Source of the DNA: Tipula vernalis
Lineage: Eukaryota; Arthropoda; Insecta; Diptera; Tipulidae
DNA: 64,000 nucleotides
Direction of reading: 5' to 3'
Assembly: GCA_958295665.1 (NCBI GenBank)
Contig: OY282558.1
Location: 45,012,389 to 45,076,388 of the forward strand
In this document: positions 34,558-45,400 of the stretch, piece by piece
Layout of the letters: the number at the start of each line of letters is the position of its first letter
Position numbering within the stretch: position 1 is the first letter of the stretch
Notes under the pieces: model-generated
Told to the model about the DNA's origin: nothing
What the model saw: the letters and a program-made list of their open reading frames with translations, nothing else
The model's database searches: none
Program-made: the position numbers and the translations under genes

Positions 34558-35243
34558 CTCAAGTTTGGGCGCCACTGTAATGAGATCGAGTGTTACCTCG
34601 ACTCATTATAGAAATTGTCCATAAACCTTGACCCATCGCGGTATTTACTTGCAGCTTCAAGCCGGTAGAGGTAATTTTTTTTGTTTTGTCATGGGTTTTG
34701 ATGGGGGGTTTTATGGACCTTGTTATACCACATTTTTGTAGGGAGCAGAAAGGCACTCATTTCAGTCTCAGTAGAGGCGAGTGGAAGTCGAGTGGAAGTG
34801 TGCTTTAATGCGCCGCCGCCCTTCTGTTAATTACGTGCTATTGATCTAATTCTAAAGTACTAACAAATCCTTCATATAGGGAAGTAAATGTTGTTAATTT
34901 TTGTTACTAGTTTGTTTTTGTAAATATGCTTGGCTAAGGCCAAGAATTTTTCCATTCATGCTGGACAATTGATTCCGATTTTTGGTCACCATAGATGGGT
35001 CTAACCGTACGTCTCACTATTTTCCTATTTGTGATCTCTATAATCTCCCCTTTCTGCTCCTTACAAAATGCGGTATAACAAGGTCCATAAAACCTCCCAT
35101 CAAAACCCACAACAAAACAAAAAAAAAAAAAATTACTTCTACCGGCTTGAAGCTGCAGGTAAATGCCGCGATGGGTCAAAATTTATGGGCAATTTCTATA
35201 ATTAGTCGAGATAACACTCGATCTCAGTACAACTTGTAGTGAC
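34558..35243. repeat. Large inverted repeat, arms about 195 bp, loop about 290 bp
   Basis: Arm 1 (34558-34755) contains GAGATCGAGTGTTACCTCGA, GACCCATCGCGG and CTTCAAGCCGGTAGAGG. Arm 2 (35046-35243) carries the same sequence reversed (CTACCGGCTTGAAGCTGCAG, CCGCGATGGGTCAAAATTTA, GAGATAACACTCGATCTC). The arms are about 85-90% similar by eye. The outermost motif TTTGGGCGCCACTGTAAT is reminiscent of retroelement LTR ends, so these may be two solo or partial LTRs in opposite orientation or long TIRs of one element. The sequence does not decide between them. Confidence 0.75.
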
Positions 35244-35418
35244 CAAATATTTTACTATAAATTAAATTTATACAGTAATTACACAAAAAAAAATCCGTGG
35301 TAAGTGTATATGATGTGCCTAAATGTATGCAAACAGTAGTACAAATTACTTAGAAATTGTTTATTATGATTTGTAGTAAACCATGAGAATTTATCGCTAA
35401 AACATTTTTTTCCTATCA

Positions 35419-35754
35419 GTGCGAGTTTACGACCATTTTCTGAAGAAAAATTTTCAGCAGATTCAATATATTTTAAATGGAAAACAAAAGAATTATGTAC
35501 GGAAGGGGAAATTTGTTTACAAAATAGACTACGTCGATTGGTTGCCTGTTGAAAATTTTTCTTCAGAAAATGGTCGTAAACTCGCACTCATGCCGAGTTT
35601 ACGACCATTTTCTGAAGAAAAATTTTCAACAGGCAACCAATCGACGTAGTCTATTTTGTAAACAAATTTCCCCTTCCGAGCATACTTCTTTTGTTTTCCA
35701 TATATTGAATCTGCTGAAAATTTTTCTTCAGAAAATGGTCATAAACTCGCACTC
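35419..35754. repeat. Head-to-head pair of about 170-bp TIR units forming a long palindrome
   Basis: Unit 1 (35419-35590) starts GCGAGTTTACGACCATTTTC and ends with its inverse, GAAAATGGTCGTAAACTCGC, so it is itself a TIR element. Unit 2 (35593-35754) is the reverse complement of unit 1 over almost its whole length, including the interior motif CAATCGACGTAGTCTATTTT. Only about 2-4 bases separate them. Both units are followed by ACTCAT. The whole can fold into a near-perfect hairpin of about 165 bp per arm. Confidence 0.9.
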
Positions 35755-35845
35755 ATACTGCAACGAAAAAAAATTTTTGAAACAATTGTATATTGTAAGT
35801 GTAAAACAATGAAAGTTAAAATAAAATGCTGGCCATCACCGTTAA

Positions 35846-36406
35846 GGCTTTGCCACAACTAATTTTCGTGCGATGCGATTTATTTTTTCTTTTTAAATTC
35901 TATTGCAATTAGAATAGATTTGATACTAAATATATGAAAAAACTATCAAATCTCATTATAATCATCTCATTTAAATATCATTATAATCTTTGTCTTTTGA
36001 AACATAATAATTTTTATTCATATATAATTCATTTTATATTTTATCGTGCGAAGTTTGAAATTTCGCAATTGGAGAAAAAACTTTTTTCGCGTTTGGAGAC
36101 TTTCCACATACATACGAATTTTTTTATCGCATGTTTTAACCTCACTTTTTTGAGAAGGCATGGAACTGTACAATAGAAAATGATCGAAAAATTCGCAATA
36201 ATTAAATATTTTGATGTATGTGCAATACACAATTATTAAATAAATAAAATAAATAAAAATAATTAAAATTTCGGAAAAAACTACAAAATAATTTCAACCA
36301 ATGACTATGACAGTTGCTACGAAAAAAATCGCGTCGCTGTTAGGTGTGGCATCCAGTGCGAAATTTGACGCGAATCGCATCGCACGAAAATAGCTGTGGC
36401 AAAGCC
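35846..36406. mobile_element. 561-bp MITE with TTAA target duplication
   Basis: Inverted ends GGCTTTGCCACAACTAATTT (left) and GGCTTTGCCACAGCTATTTT (right, reverse complement), extending over TTTTCGTGCGATGCGATT (about 38 bp), flanked by TTAA (35842-35845 and 36407-36410). TTAA duplications are used by piggyBac and Kolobok elements. The ends do not match the piggyBac copy at 29 kb, so it belongs to another family. The interior is non-coding. Confidence 0.88.
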
Positions 36407-36410
36407 TTAA

Positions 36411-36703
36411 GGTGTACATACCTAAAGTTATTCCCAAAATTTTACCCGCCCTAGGACGGATCCTACTGTAACACAAAACTGTATTTGACCAAACATAGCA
36501 CACACAGAAAAACAATTTTTACAGATGTACAACACACAGCAAAACAATTTTTCATTTTTTCCTTAATTTAATTTTACAGCAATACATACACTAACCACAT
36601 TGTTTTATATTCATGAATAATCATGCAAGGACCAAAAATTTGTTTTGATGCGGATTTGATTATTATTATATTACTGTAATTTGAGTCGACAAAACCAAAA
36701 TAA
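36411..36703. other. AT-rich spacer between two MITEs
   Basis: It contains short repeated CACACAGMAAAACAATTTTT motifs near 36502 and 36535. Nothing else. Confidence 0.4.
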
Positions 36704-37503
36704 TGCCTCAATTCCACTGTGAATCAAAGTTTGTCAGTAAAAATAACTTGAGATAAAAATATAAAATCGGTGGTTGTGTGAACGAGACACACAACGGAGT
36801 CAGTCAAGTTTTTACTTACAAAAAATGTGTATCTGTGTTAGTGCACTGAGGTCGAAATAAAAAAAAAGTATCAAATCGAGAACATTTTATGGCAGTCCAA
36901 CTAATACATGTACATAAATATTGTGTACCGATGAAAAATATTTCTCGCACCCGCTGATAATTTTAATTGTTTGGTATTTTTATGGGAGAGTTTTTTTTAA
37001 TTTTGTATTGTATGACGGAAATAATTTGAATAAAATAATTCTGATATGAGTATTAATAATAATTAAATTTTTAGATTATTTTGAAACGTGAAAATAATCG
37101 AATTAACACTAATACTTCATTTTTCTAATAATTTTTGGTTATTCTAGGTTATGTGCTTGTTTACTGTAAAAACACTAAGGAATTTTTAAAGTTTGCAATT
37201 TTTATGGTAAAGTCTAATGTGTGATCGAAAATATTCGAAAAAATAATTCTGATGTGAGCATTAATAATAATTAATTTTTTAGATTATTTTGAATCGTAAA
37301 AATATTCGAATTAACACTAATTCATAATTTTTTTTAATAATTCTTGGTTATGTTTTTGTGTGCTGTCAAGATGTATCCATAAAATTTGCTATAAAAAAAC
37401 AATAACAAAATACTTTGTCTTTGTCTCTCTGATGGATTATTTTTTTTTGTCTTCTTCTAACTTCAAGTCAGCTCAGTCAATTTTTCACAGTGGAATTGGG
37501 GCA
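36704..37503. mobile_element. 800-bp MITE, TAA target duplication (PIF/Harbinger-like), internal duplication
   Basis: Ends TGCCTCAATTCCACTGTGAA (left) and TGCCCCAATTCCACTGTGAA (right, reverse complement), flanked by TAA (36701-36703 and 37504-37506). A 3-bp TWA duplication is the PIF/Harbinger signature. Inside, a segment of about 140 bp (AATAATTCTGATATGAG... at about 37037) is repeated at about 37243 with a period near 207 bp. Non-coding. Confidence 0.8.
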
Positions 37504-37806
37504 TAAATCAAATTACGTGTTAAATCAAATTGATTTCCGGTCACTTGGAAACTTTGCAATGCCATAACTCTCAAATTCTAATAGTTGTCGATGTGATATT
37601 TGCCGTTATAACTTTTTCTAGAATTGCACAGCATAATACAATTACAATAATGAGAATACAATTTTGTTTGACTTTTTATTTATTTTTTATAACATTAAAT
37701 CAATATGGCGCGCCCGGTTATATCAAGTTCATCACTATTGACGTACGGGTCAAATATTAGTGTATAATTTTTTATATTTGATTTTTATATTTTTTAATTT
37801 TTTTGT

Positions 37807-37888
37807 TAGGATTTGCTATAAAAATTAAATAAAATTGAGAATAAATGTGTGTATTCTCAATTTTATTTCATTTTTATAGCAAATCCTA
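37807..37888. repeat. Short hairpin, 37-nt arms, one mismatch
   Basis: Arm 37807-37843 (TAGGATTTGCTATAAAAATT...) pairs with 37852-37888 (...ATTTTTATAGCAAATCCTA) with a single mismatch and an 8-nt loop. The size fits a small palindromic MITE or a pre-miRNA-like hairpin. It lies immediately upstream of LINE sequence. Confidence 0.85.
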
Positions 37889-37891
37889 TGA

Positions 37892-39600
37892 GTGATTATG
37901 GGTGATAATTGTATCAATAATTTGAGCTCCATTGACTTGGGGAATGTAGTTTTGCGATCATTTTTACCTGACAAAGATAATGTAATTAACTTTTGTCATC
38001 TCTATCCCAGTAGCTTATTGGCAAATTTTAATGAACTAAAGTTAATTGTGAAAAATATTCCTCTACATGTAATTGCTATTTCTGAGTCATGGCTGAAGTT
38101 CAAACATTCTTGCCTTCATTTTCAGTTGGACTACTTTACACTTTTCCGTAAAGACAGCGAGGGTAGGCGTGGTGGTAGAGTTGCGATTTATGTCAAAAAG
38201 CTTCTGAACCCTAAAATAATTTATTCCAATGCAAGTGATCTTCCATTTGACATCTTGTTTATTGAAATAGCTAATCATAATAATAAAAAATTTGCTGTAG
38301 GTGTTATTTACAATCCAATCCGTCCACTTTAAACAGAGCAAATTGATGCACTGGAAATCGTTTTAGGTGATATTATGGTTAAGTACAGTGAAGTTATCGT
38401 GGTCGGGGATTTCAATAGTTTATTACCAACTTTTTCTAAAATTTTTGAAAACATTATTCAATTACAGATTAACGCTTATTTGACAAGTCATAACTTGCCA
38501 AATACTTACCAGTCGGGTTTTCGTGCCAACCACAGCACTAACATTGAAGTTGGAAGAGTGGCAATTTTAGTTCTTTTAGACTTTTCTAAAGCATATGACA
38601 AGGTTGATCATTCAATGTAGATATTTAAATTATGCTATGAACTAAATTTTTCCAGAAGTGCTTGTCAACTTTTATTTTCCTATTTGCATTTGCGGCATCA
38701 ATCGGTGAAATACTATGATAGTATTAGCGACTCGATTTTAATTACATCCAGTGTTCCTCAAGGCTCTATCTTGGGGCCTATCTTATTCTCGCTCTACATA
38801 AACCAAATATGTGAATCCATGCAGGGTACCGATGATATCAAGTATCATCTTTTTGTAGATGATTTACAAATTTATTCATTTGCTGATCCTGATTCTATTG
38901 AAACCGTAATAAATAACTTGAATGTTGCCTTATGAAATGTATTAGATTGGTCCAAATTTCATAAACTTCTATTATTTTATCCAATAAAAGACGAGTCACC
39001 AGACCAACTAATTACCTAATAATTGATAGTCACAAAATTGATTTCTATGAGCATGTAAAATGTTTAGGTTAGGTCATAGACAGTAAGCTGAATTGGTCAG
39101 CCCATATAAATAATTTATATAGTAAAATTTATCGAATTCTAAGTAGATTGTGGGATACAGCGAGATTTTTATCTATTGATGTTTAACATATTGTGCACCT
39201 ATTTTTTTTAGAATGTCATCATCAAAAAATCATCTGCGTTCAACTCTTGTTCTAGATATATATTCTCGAAAAGAAGAGGTGATCCCATTTCTCTATTATC
39301 TAAGCAAATTTTTAATTCAAATTTGAGAAGATATCTTGAACTAGTGGCGTTAACTTTTTTATTCAATTTAATACATAAGAAAGCACCCTTATATTTATTT
39401 CAAAAAATGAATTTTAGCAAGTCACAGCGGACATTAAACCTAAATCTACCGAAATGATGTAAAACGAAGTCAAGAAGAGCATTCCTTGTTTATGGAGTAA
39501 ATCTTTGGAATAATATCCACCTATTAAAGCGCTATACTTAGATAGAATCAGTGACACATAAGTTTTAAATTTTAAATTTTATGTTGCCAGAATGTTTTGG
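37892..39600 (+). pseudogene. APE-type LINE with internal deletion (endonuclease joined to RT)
   Basis: The endonuclease part at 37892-38410 includes LKLIVKNIPLHVIAISESWL, GGRVAIYVKKLL, and VIVVGDFNS. It then jumps directly into RT (PTFSKIFENIIQLQINAYL at about 38430), so roughly the endonuclease end and the RT N-terminus are deleted. The RT part includes YQSGFRANHST, LLDFSKAYDKVDHSM (motif A), SSVPQGSILGPILFSLYIN (motif B) and HLFVDDLQIYSFA (YxDD-type, here FVDD). The C-terminal thumb and tail, in broken frames to about 39560, include RRYLELVALTFLFNLIH and GVNLWNNIHLLKR. Stops occur at 38331, 38618 and 38933. The layout fits jockey/CR1/I-group LINEs. Confidence 0.88.
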
Positions 39601-41440
39601 CAGACGCTTGAAATAAAGCGTTACTTCAAAATTTCGTTCAAAAGAAATTAAATTGAAACGAAAATAATTTTGAAACAAATGGAAATTAATTAGCTAACGA
39701 GTAAACCTACCCTGGTTTTTTGTGAGCTTACTTATCGTATTACATAATTTATTTATCATAAATATCAAAACAAAAAAAACAAATTGAAATATAGATCAGT
39801 TCTTCCGAAATTTGTATATTGTATGAATTTCCTGTCCAACCATAATTCAAACACCAAAACCATTAATTTTGACCAATGGTACAACCTTCGCCTTCCTTAA
39901 ATAAAAAAAAACAAAACGTTTTTAGGTATGACATAAATCTAAATTCACCGAAGTCACTGTTTGTAGTTGTGGTCATTTTATTTAAAAGTATTATTTATGA
40001 TTAAAATTATAGCGCATCATCACAAATCCGAGGCAATCTACATAAACTCCGCACATTTATACAGAGTATACAGCGCCAAGAACAACCGAAGTAAAAATTA
40101 AGAAAAAAGCTCTGTGTAGTATATAACATGAAACCATAATCCACTTTTATGATTATCATTTAACAAAAAAAAATTTTTAATTTTGTTTCTCATGTGTTCT
40201 TGTGTATCTTTAAGATGTTGTCTTCTTTATATTACTTTATATTATTTCTTCACCATTAATTTTGTTCACATTTCTTAAATTAAAAAATATTTAAATTCAT
40301 GTGTCTCCTTTACTAGTTTTGTTGTTAATTTTAATTTTTTTTTATTTTTTGGATATTTATTATGTTTAATAGTTTTTCTCAATAAAAACCGGTTGAATAA
40401 TAAAAAAAAAATCGATTTGAATTAACCAAAAAAAAATTTTAGTTTTTGTAAGATATAATTGTGTGGGTTAATATATTTGAAATTAAAAATTTATTATTAT
40501 AAACGAAATAAATTAAGACGATACTTTTTTTTTTACTTCTTATCCACGTCTCTCTAACCCGTTGTTAACGACAAAACTATTTCTAATTAGACATATTTTA
40601 AAATAATCGTGGTGGCCATCAAAGTGTTTACGGATGGATGGACATTTTTAATTGATAAATGCTATAAAACGAAAAAATTTCTAAATCGACATAATTTTAA
40701 AATTTTTTTTTGCAATTTTTCATTTTTTTTAAAGATCCGTTTAAGATGTCACAAGTGTATAAAGTTTTAATCGAGTGTTGAATAGTTTTCGGTTTTTTTG
40801 TTGCTAGCTATATTTAGCGTGTTTTTTAGCATACCAACACTGCACATAAAAATCCCGTAACATGTGCCTGAGGTGTCATCAACTTTATTGAACTCTTTAT
40901 AGAGTTGAATTTGAATAATTTCAAAATTGCATAAATTAATCTGTTTTGGTTCTTTATTACATGTAGGAAAACTATTTTAAAACGATAAATTAAGTAACAC
41001 ACCGTTTATTAAGCTTAATTATTTTATTGCCTCTCACATTTCTCTCCTCATAAAACATAAATCTAAAGCTTTGGCTATTTAATAGAACGATTTAGTTGTA
41101 GATTCTGTTCTACATAAATTAATTTTATTAATTTATTTATTTTTATTTCAAAAGGCTGAATGAAATTCTACATTTTGAATAAAACGCGAAATTTGAATGA
41201 AATTACATATTTCAATGTAAATTTTTAAATTATTTTTTATTGAAATTATTAGCAAAGTGAAACAAAACCATGAAATATTCAAATATCTTTAATATTCGGT
41301 GAATCACATTACGAAACTTTAGAAATTTAGACGAAATTATTTCTTAAAGTAGCATCTGACACTTTAGCATAAATTGAGTTTATAAGTTGTAGCGTAAATT
41401 GATTTGTGATCATACCTTCCGTCCGGAAAAATACATGCAT
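39601..41440. other. AT-rich DNA, nothing recognised
   Basis: No TIRs, repeats or plausible coding frames were seen beyond homopolymer runs. Confidence 0.4.
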
Positions 41441-41800
41441 ACACTTCACATCAAACCAACTCAGTCTAACCACCATCAACTCCAAACTCAACGCCAACTT
41501 AATCCCTACATTAACTCGGTTCGAAAACTGGACGCATATATAAACTCAACTCAATCCGAACTCATCCTGCAATTCAACGCAGAATTCAACACACAAATAC
41601 ACATTGTCTGAAAAAGGACAAGCCAACTCAACGAATTCTTACTCTAACTCAACTCTCAATTCAACCCCTAAATAAATTCCTAGCTGAACTGCTGACTCAA
41701 TCCTAACCCAAATGAACTCAACTCAAACTCAACCTTCAGCTCAACCCCAAACTAATAGCCTAACTCAATCCTCAAACCAGCATAAAAAATGGTCAACGTG
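41441..41800. repeat. Degenerate CTCAA/CAACT-rich tandem repeat
   Basis: A stretch rich in AACTCAA, CAACTC and CCAACT with variable spacing (for example AACTCAACTCAATCCGAACT at about 41547) over about 350 bp. The open frames across it are byproducts of the repeat. No function is suggested. Confidence 0.7.
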
Positions 41801-42199
41801 GATCGGAAACCAGGTGTTTATAACCACGTGGTTTCTGTCAATTCTTATAGAAGGTATCCAATCCTCTTCACGTACAGGTTCTAAAAGCGTTTAGCTCTAG
41901 AAACATATTGGCGGAAAATAATTACAGACATTCAAACAGACTTGCGGAATTTATTATTATTTTTTTGCTTTTTCGGACTCAGAGACGTTCAAAACGGAAA
42001 GTGATTGTGAATAAAAAAAATGTTAGGTCATTTTTGGCAGGATTTCTGTATCTTTGGTATACTATATATAGATCGAAGTTTATGGAATTAACATTTTTGG
42101 GAATATATCGTGTGAAAATGTGCCATCAAGTATTTTGCAGAGGCCATAGAATTTAAAAGAATAACATTTGATTAGCCATATGTAGAGCGGCGAAGAAAG
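41801..42199. other. Leader/flank upstream of the Ty3/gypsy gag
   Basis: It may include the untranslated leader of the element (GAGCGGCGAAGAAAG just before the gag ATG). No LTR or primer-binding site could be identified. Confidence 0.3.
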
Positions 42200-43029
42200 A
42201 TGAGTGACGAAGAAAAAGATAATTTACTACAAAAACAGGGTGAAGCCAATATTCACTCCTCCAGACTCAAGGTCCCGGATTTCTATAGACTCAATCCGCA
42301 AGCTTGGTTTATGCAGATCGAGCTTCAGTTCCAATTCTGACGGTGGCTACATCACTACCTACCGATATATTTTCTTCTGTAGCGGATCTCATTCAGCCAC
42401 CGCCAGAAAGCAATAAATATAACACACTGAAAAAGGCATTGATTGACAGATATTCGCTATCACAGGAAAAACGCCTGGAGGAACTCGTCAGTAAGCAAGA
42501 TATCGGCGACCAAAAACCATCAGAGGTTTACAGGGCAATGAAAGGTTTAGCGGGTGACCACATCAGCGAAGATATCGTTCGCAAACTCTGGATGAGGAGA
42601 ATGCATAAAATCATCCAAGTTGCACTTGTCGGATTTGAAGATAAGCCAACAGTGGATCTAATTTCCAAAGCGGACCGCATGTCTGAAGCGGTAGAATTAC
42701 CCAACATTTCACCGATAAATTCCGCCCAATCATCTTCGAGCAAATCAACAACGTCAAAAAAATCGGAGATTTCGGAATTGAAGGAGCAAATATCAAAGCT
42801 CCAAATATCCGTTGCAGCCCTTGCTACAGGTAATCCTAATCGCTCCAGAAGTCTGCAGCCTTCAAGCCGGCTACATTTCAGACCAAGGAGCTGCAGCAGA
42901 TCTCGAAATGGGTACAGATTTTGTTGGTATCATTTTAAGTTCGGCGCTAGAGTAGAAAAATGCTTTAAGCCGTGCGAATTCACAGCCAACAACACGGTAT
43001 CCACAAACTCTAACCCTTTAAACGGCTAG
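42200..43029 (+). pseudogene. Ty3/gypsy gag, frameshifted
   Basis: The ATG at 42200 gives MSDEEKDNLLQKQGEANI, then VPDFYRLNPQAWFMQIELQF, the start of a gypsy-type Gag. A frameshift near 42333 moves to the open frame 42304-43029 (TVATSLPTDIFSSVADLIQ, EKRLEELVSKQDIGDQKPSE, LWMRRMHKIIQVALVG). The end carries an R/S-rich stretch and CWYHFKFGARVEKCFKPC, the Cys-His-type pattern at the end of this Gag class. Gag forms the particle and binds RNA in intact members. Confidence 0.85.
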
Positions 43030-43074
43030 ATTCGATTATCAATGCGGCTGATAATCGAAATTATACAAACCGCC

Positions 43075-45400
43075 GCCTTTTTATCAGAGATCCGAAGAAC
43101 AATATCCTTTTTATTGTGGATACTGGGGCTGATCTTTCTGTGATTCCAGTCACATATTTCCGTGGAAATCGATCTCTCGATCCAGTGTTATCTCTTTCGG
43201 CAGCGAATGGCACAACCATTAATACTTATGGAACCCAGTTACTTTTGGTCGATATTGGGCTAAGGCGCACTTTACCCACCCATTCGTGCTCGTATCAGTT
43301 AACCGACCAATAATCGGTGTTGATTTTCTTACGAAATTCGGTCTACTCGTTGATCTGAGAGGAAGACGAATCATCGACCCAGCCACGAAATTAACTGTCA
43401 ACGCAATCACAGTTGCCGTCAACACTCCCACACCAAAACATGTAGTGGTTGAGAATGGCTACGGAAAAATACTGGAGGAATTACCGTCCCTTACCGAATC
43501 ACCCAATTAAAATATCCCAAGCATAACGTGGTTCAACAACACCGATTGGCGTCCATGTGGAGATTACCGTCGACTAAACGCAATTACGGTATCGGATCGT
43601 TATCCGATACCGCATATTCATAATTTTTCAGTGCATCTGAACGGGTGCAAGATTTTTACAAAAATCGACTTAATTAGGGCATATCACGCAATACCTGTGG
43701 CAACCAAAGACGTGCCTAAAACGGCAATAACAACCCCATTTGGCTTATTCGAATACAATCAAATGCCTTTTGGTCTTCGGAATGCTGCTCAAACCTTTCA
43801 ACGCTTCATGAATGAAGTGCTAAAAGAGCTTGATTTTATTTTCGTTTACATTGACGACATTTTGGTTGCAAGTACAACAGAGGAGGAACACAAATCTCAT
43901 TTACTGCAAGTATTACAAAGACTTGCCAACTACGATGTCAAAATAAAGACATCCAAGTGTGTTTTCGGCGTACCACATTTAGAATTCCTCAGCAAACTAC
44001 ATATCTAAAGATGGCATAAAACCTTCGCCAGATCGCGTACTAGCCATAACTCAGTTCCCTGAACCTACCTCAATTAAATCTATTCAGAAATTCGTCGGAA
44101 TGATGGATTATTATCACCGCTTCATTCGACGTTTAGCCGAATTTCTACAACCAATTCACGCGCATTTGGCAACCTTGTCAAAAAGACCAAAAATAGCCAA
44201 AACTACTTCATCATAGTCAAAAGCGCGCTTGTCAATGCAAAGGTAGTTGGGAACCATTAGCGTTCTTTTCAAAGAAATTCACAACAATTGAAATCAAGTT
44301 TTCCGCCTTCGACAGAGAACTGCTGGCTATATACTGAGCCATTAAACATTTCAGATATTTCATAGAAGGTCGAACATTCACAGTCTACACAGACCATAAA
44401 CCCTTGATTAACGCTGTACACTCAAAAAAAGAACGCAGTCCGCGGCAGGTTCGCCATTTGGATTTTATATCCCAATTCACGACTGACATCAGACACATTT
44501 CAGGTAAGCAAAATGTGGTCGCAGACGTCACGTTCATGTGACCCACAAACTGCCTCTATAAACAAAATCCCTGATTTATAAAAGATATCAGAGTTACAAC
44601 ATACAGACGACGAACTTAGAGCTCTGATCAATAAATCTCGTCCAACAAGCACCAAGTACAAACCTGAACTTGTCAATTTCACTGGTCATGAATTATACTG
44701 CGAAATCTCCTTTGGTAATCATCGGGTATATATTCCTCAACCACTACGTCGTGTAGTTTTCGATTCACTGCACGGCATTTCACATCCAGGAATCCGCGCA
44801 TCGCGAAAACTTCTTTCTACGCGTTATTTTTGGCCCAATTTGAATCTTAACATAAAAAAATGGGTAACAAACTGTTTGTCATGCCAAAAATCAAAAATAC
44901 ATCAACTTACAAAATCACAGCATGGCAAAACCAGTCTCCATGTGTTCCAGCACATTCACATGGATATAGTCGGACCGCTTCCACCATCAGAAGGCAACCA
45001 GCATTTGTTAACGATCGTCGACAGGTTCACCCGTTGGCCGGAGGCATGCCCTATTCCAGATATGACCGCTGCAACCATTGCTAAAACATTCATCGAGCAG
45101 TATATATGAAGGTTTGGCGTTCTCCTTGAATTAACGACGGACCAGGGCAGCCAATTTGAGTCTTGCAAAGTTAAAGATGCAAAATTTAATCCCAGTCGAT
45201 TCTCGCAAATCGACAGATTCCAAACTTTTCATCCCGAAAAATTTAGATAATTAGGAGTTCGTATTTGTTCGTGTGGGCAGAACACGAACAAGCCTTACTT
45301 CACCTTACGAAGGGCCGAAGGAAAACAGCAGTCTGTGTCAATCGATCGCCTTAAACCAGCATTTGGAATTCTAGCACAGCTCTCAGAAGTCCTTCGATTT
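43075..45400 (+). pseudogene. Ty3/gypsy pol: protease, RT, RNase H, integrase (broken)
   Basis: Protease: FIVDTGADLSVIP at 43111 and [67 protein letters not shown], and [11 protein letters not shown] (YIDD catalytic pair, about 43840). RNase H: FSAFDRELLAIY and FTVYTDHKPLINA. Integrase: HGISHPGIRASRKLL followed by CLSCQKSK (HHCC finger), HMDIVGPLPPSEG (first Asp) and LTTDQGSQFES (second Asp). The catalytic Glu segment is deleted, and it resumes near SVSIDRLKPAFG at 45340. In-frame stops lie near 43508, 44215, 44335, 44540 and 45106. Confidence 0.88.

Larger units (their letters stand above)
42200..45400 (+). mobile_element. Decayed Ty3/gypsy-type retrotransposon (gag-pol), no LTRs identified
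   Basis: A collinear gag, protease, RT, RNase H, integrase order in one orientation defines a Ty3/gypsy (not BEL or copia) element. Frame breaks occur throughout and the integrase has a deletion of its core and middle. The sequence between 45180 and 45250 joins the first part of the integrase core to the C-terminal region. I could not find paired LTRs on either side. It is an insect endogenous element and is inactive. Confidence 0.88.

Noticed and set aside
41399..41894. Open frames rich in Q, N, T and S as a low-complexity protein
   Set aside because: They are translations of the CTCAA-type simple repeat and have no start or splice support.
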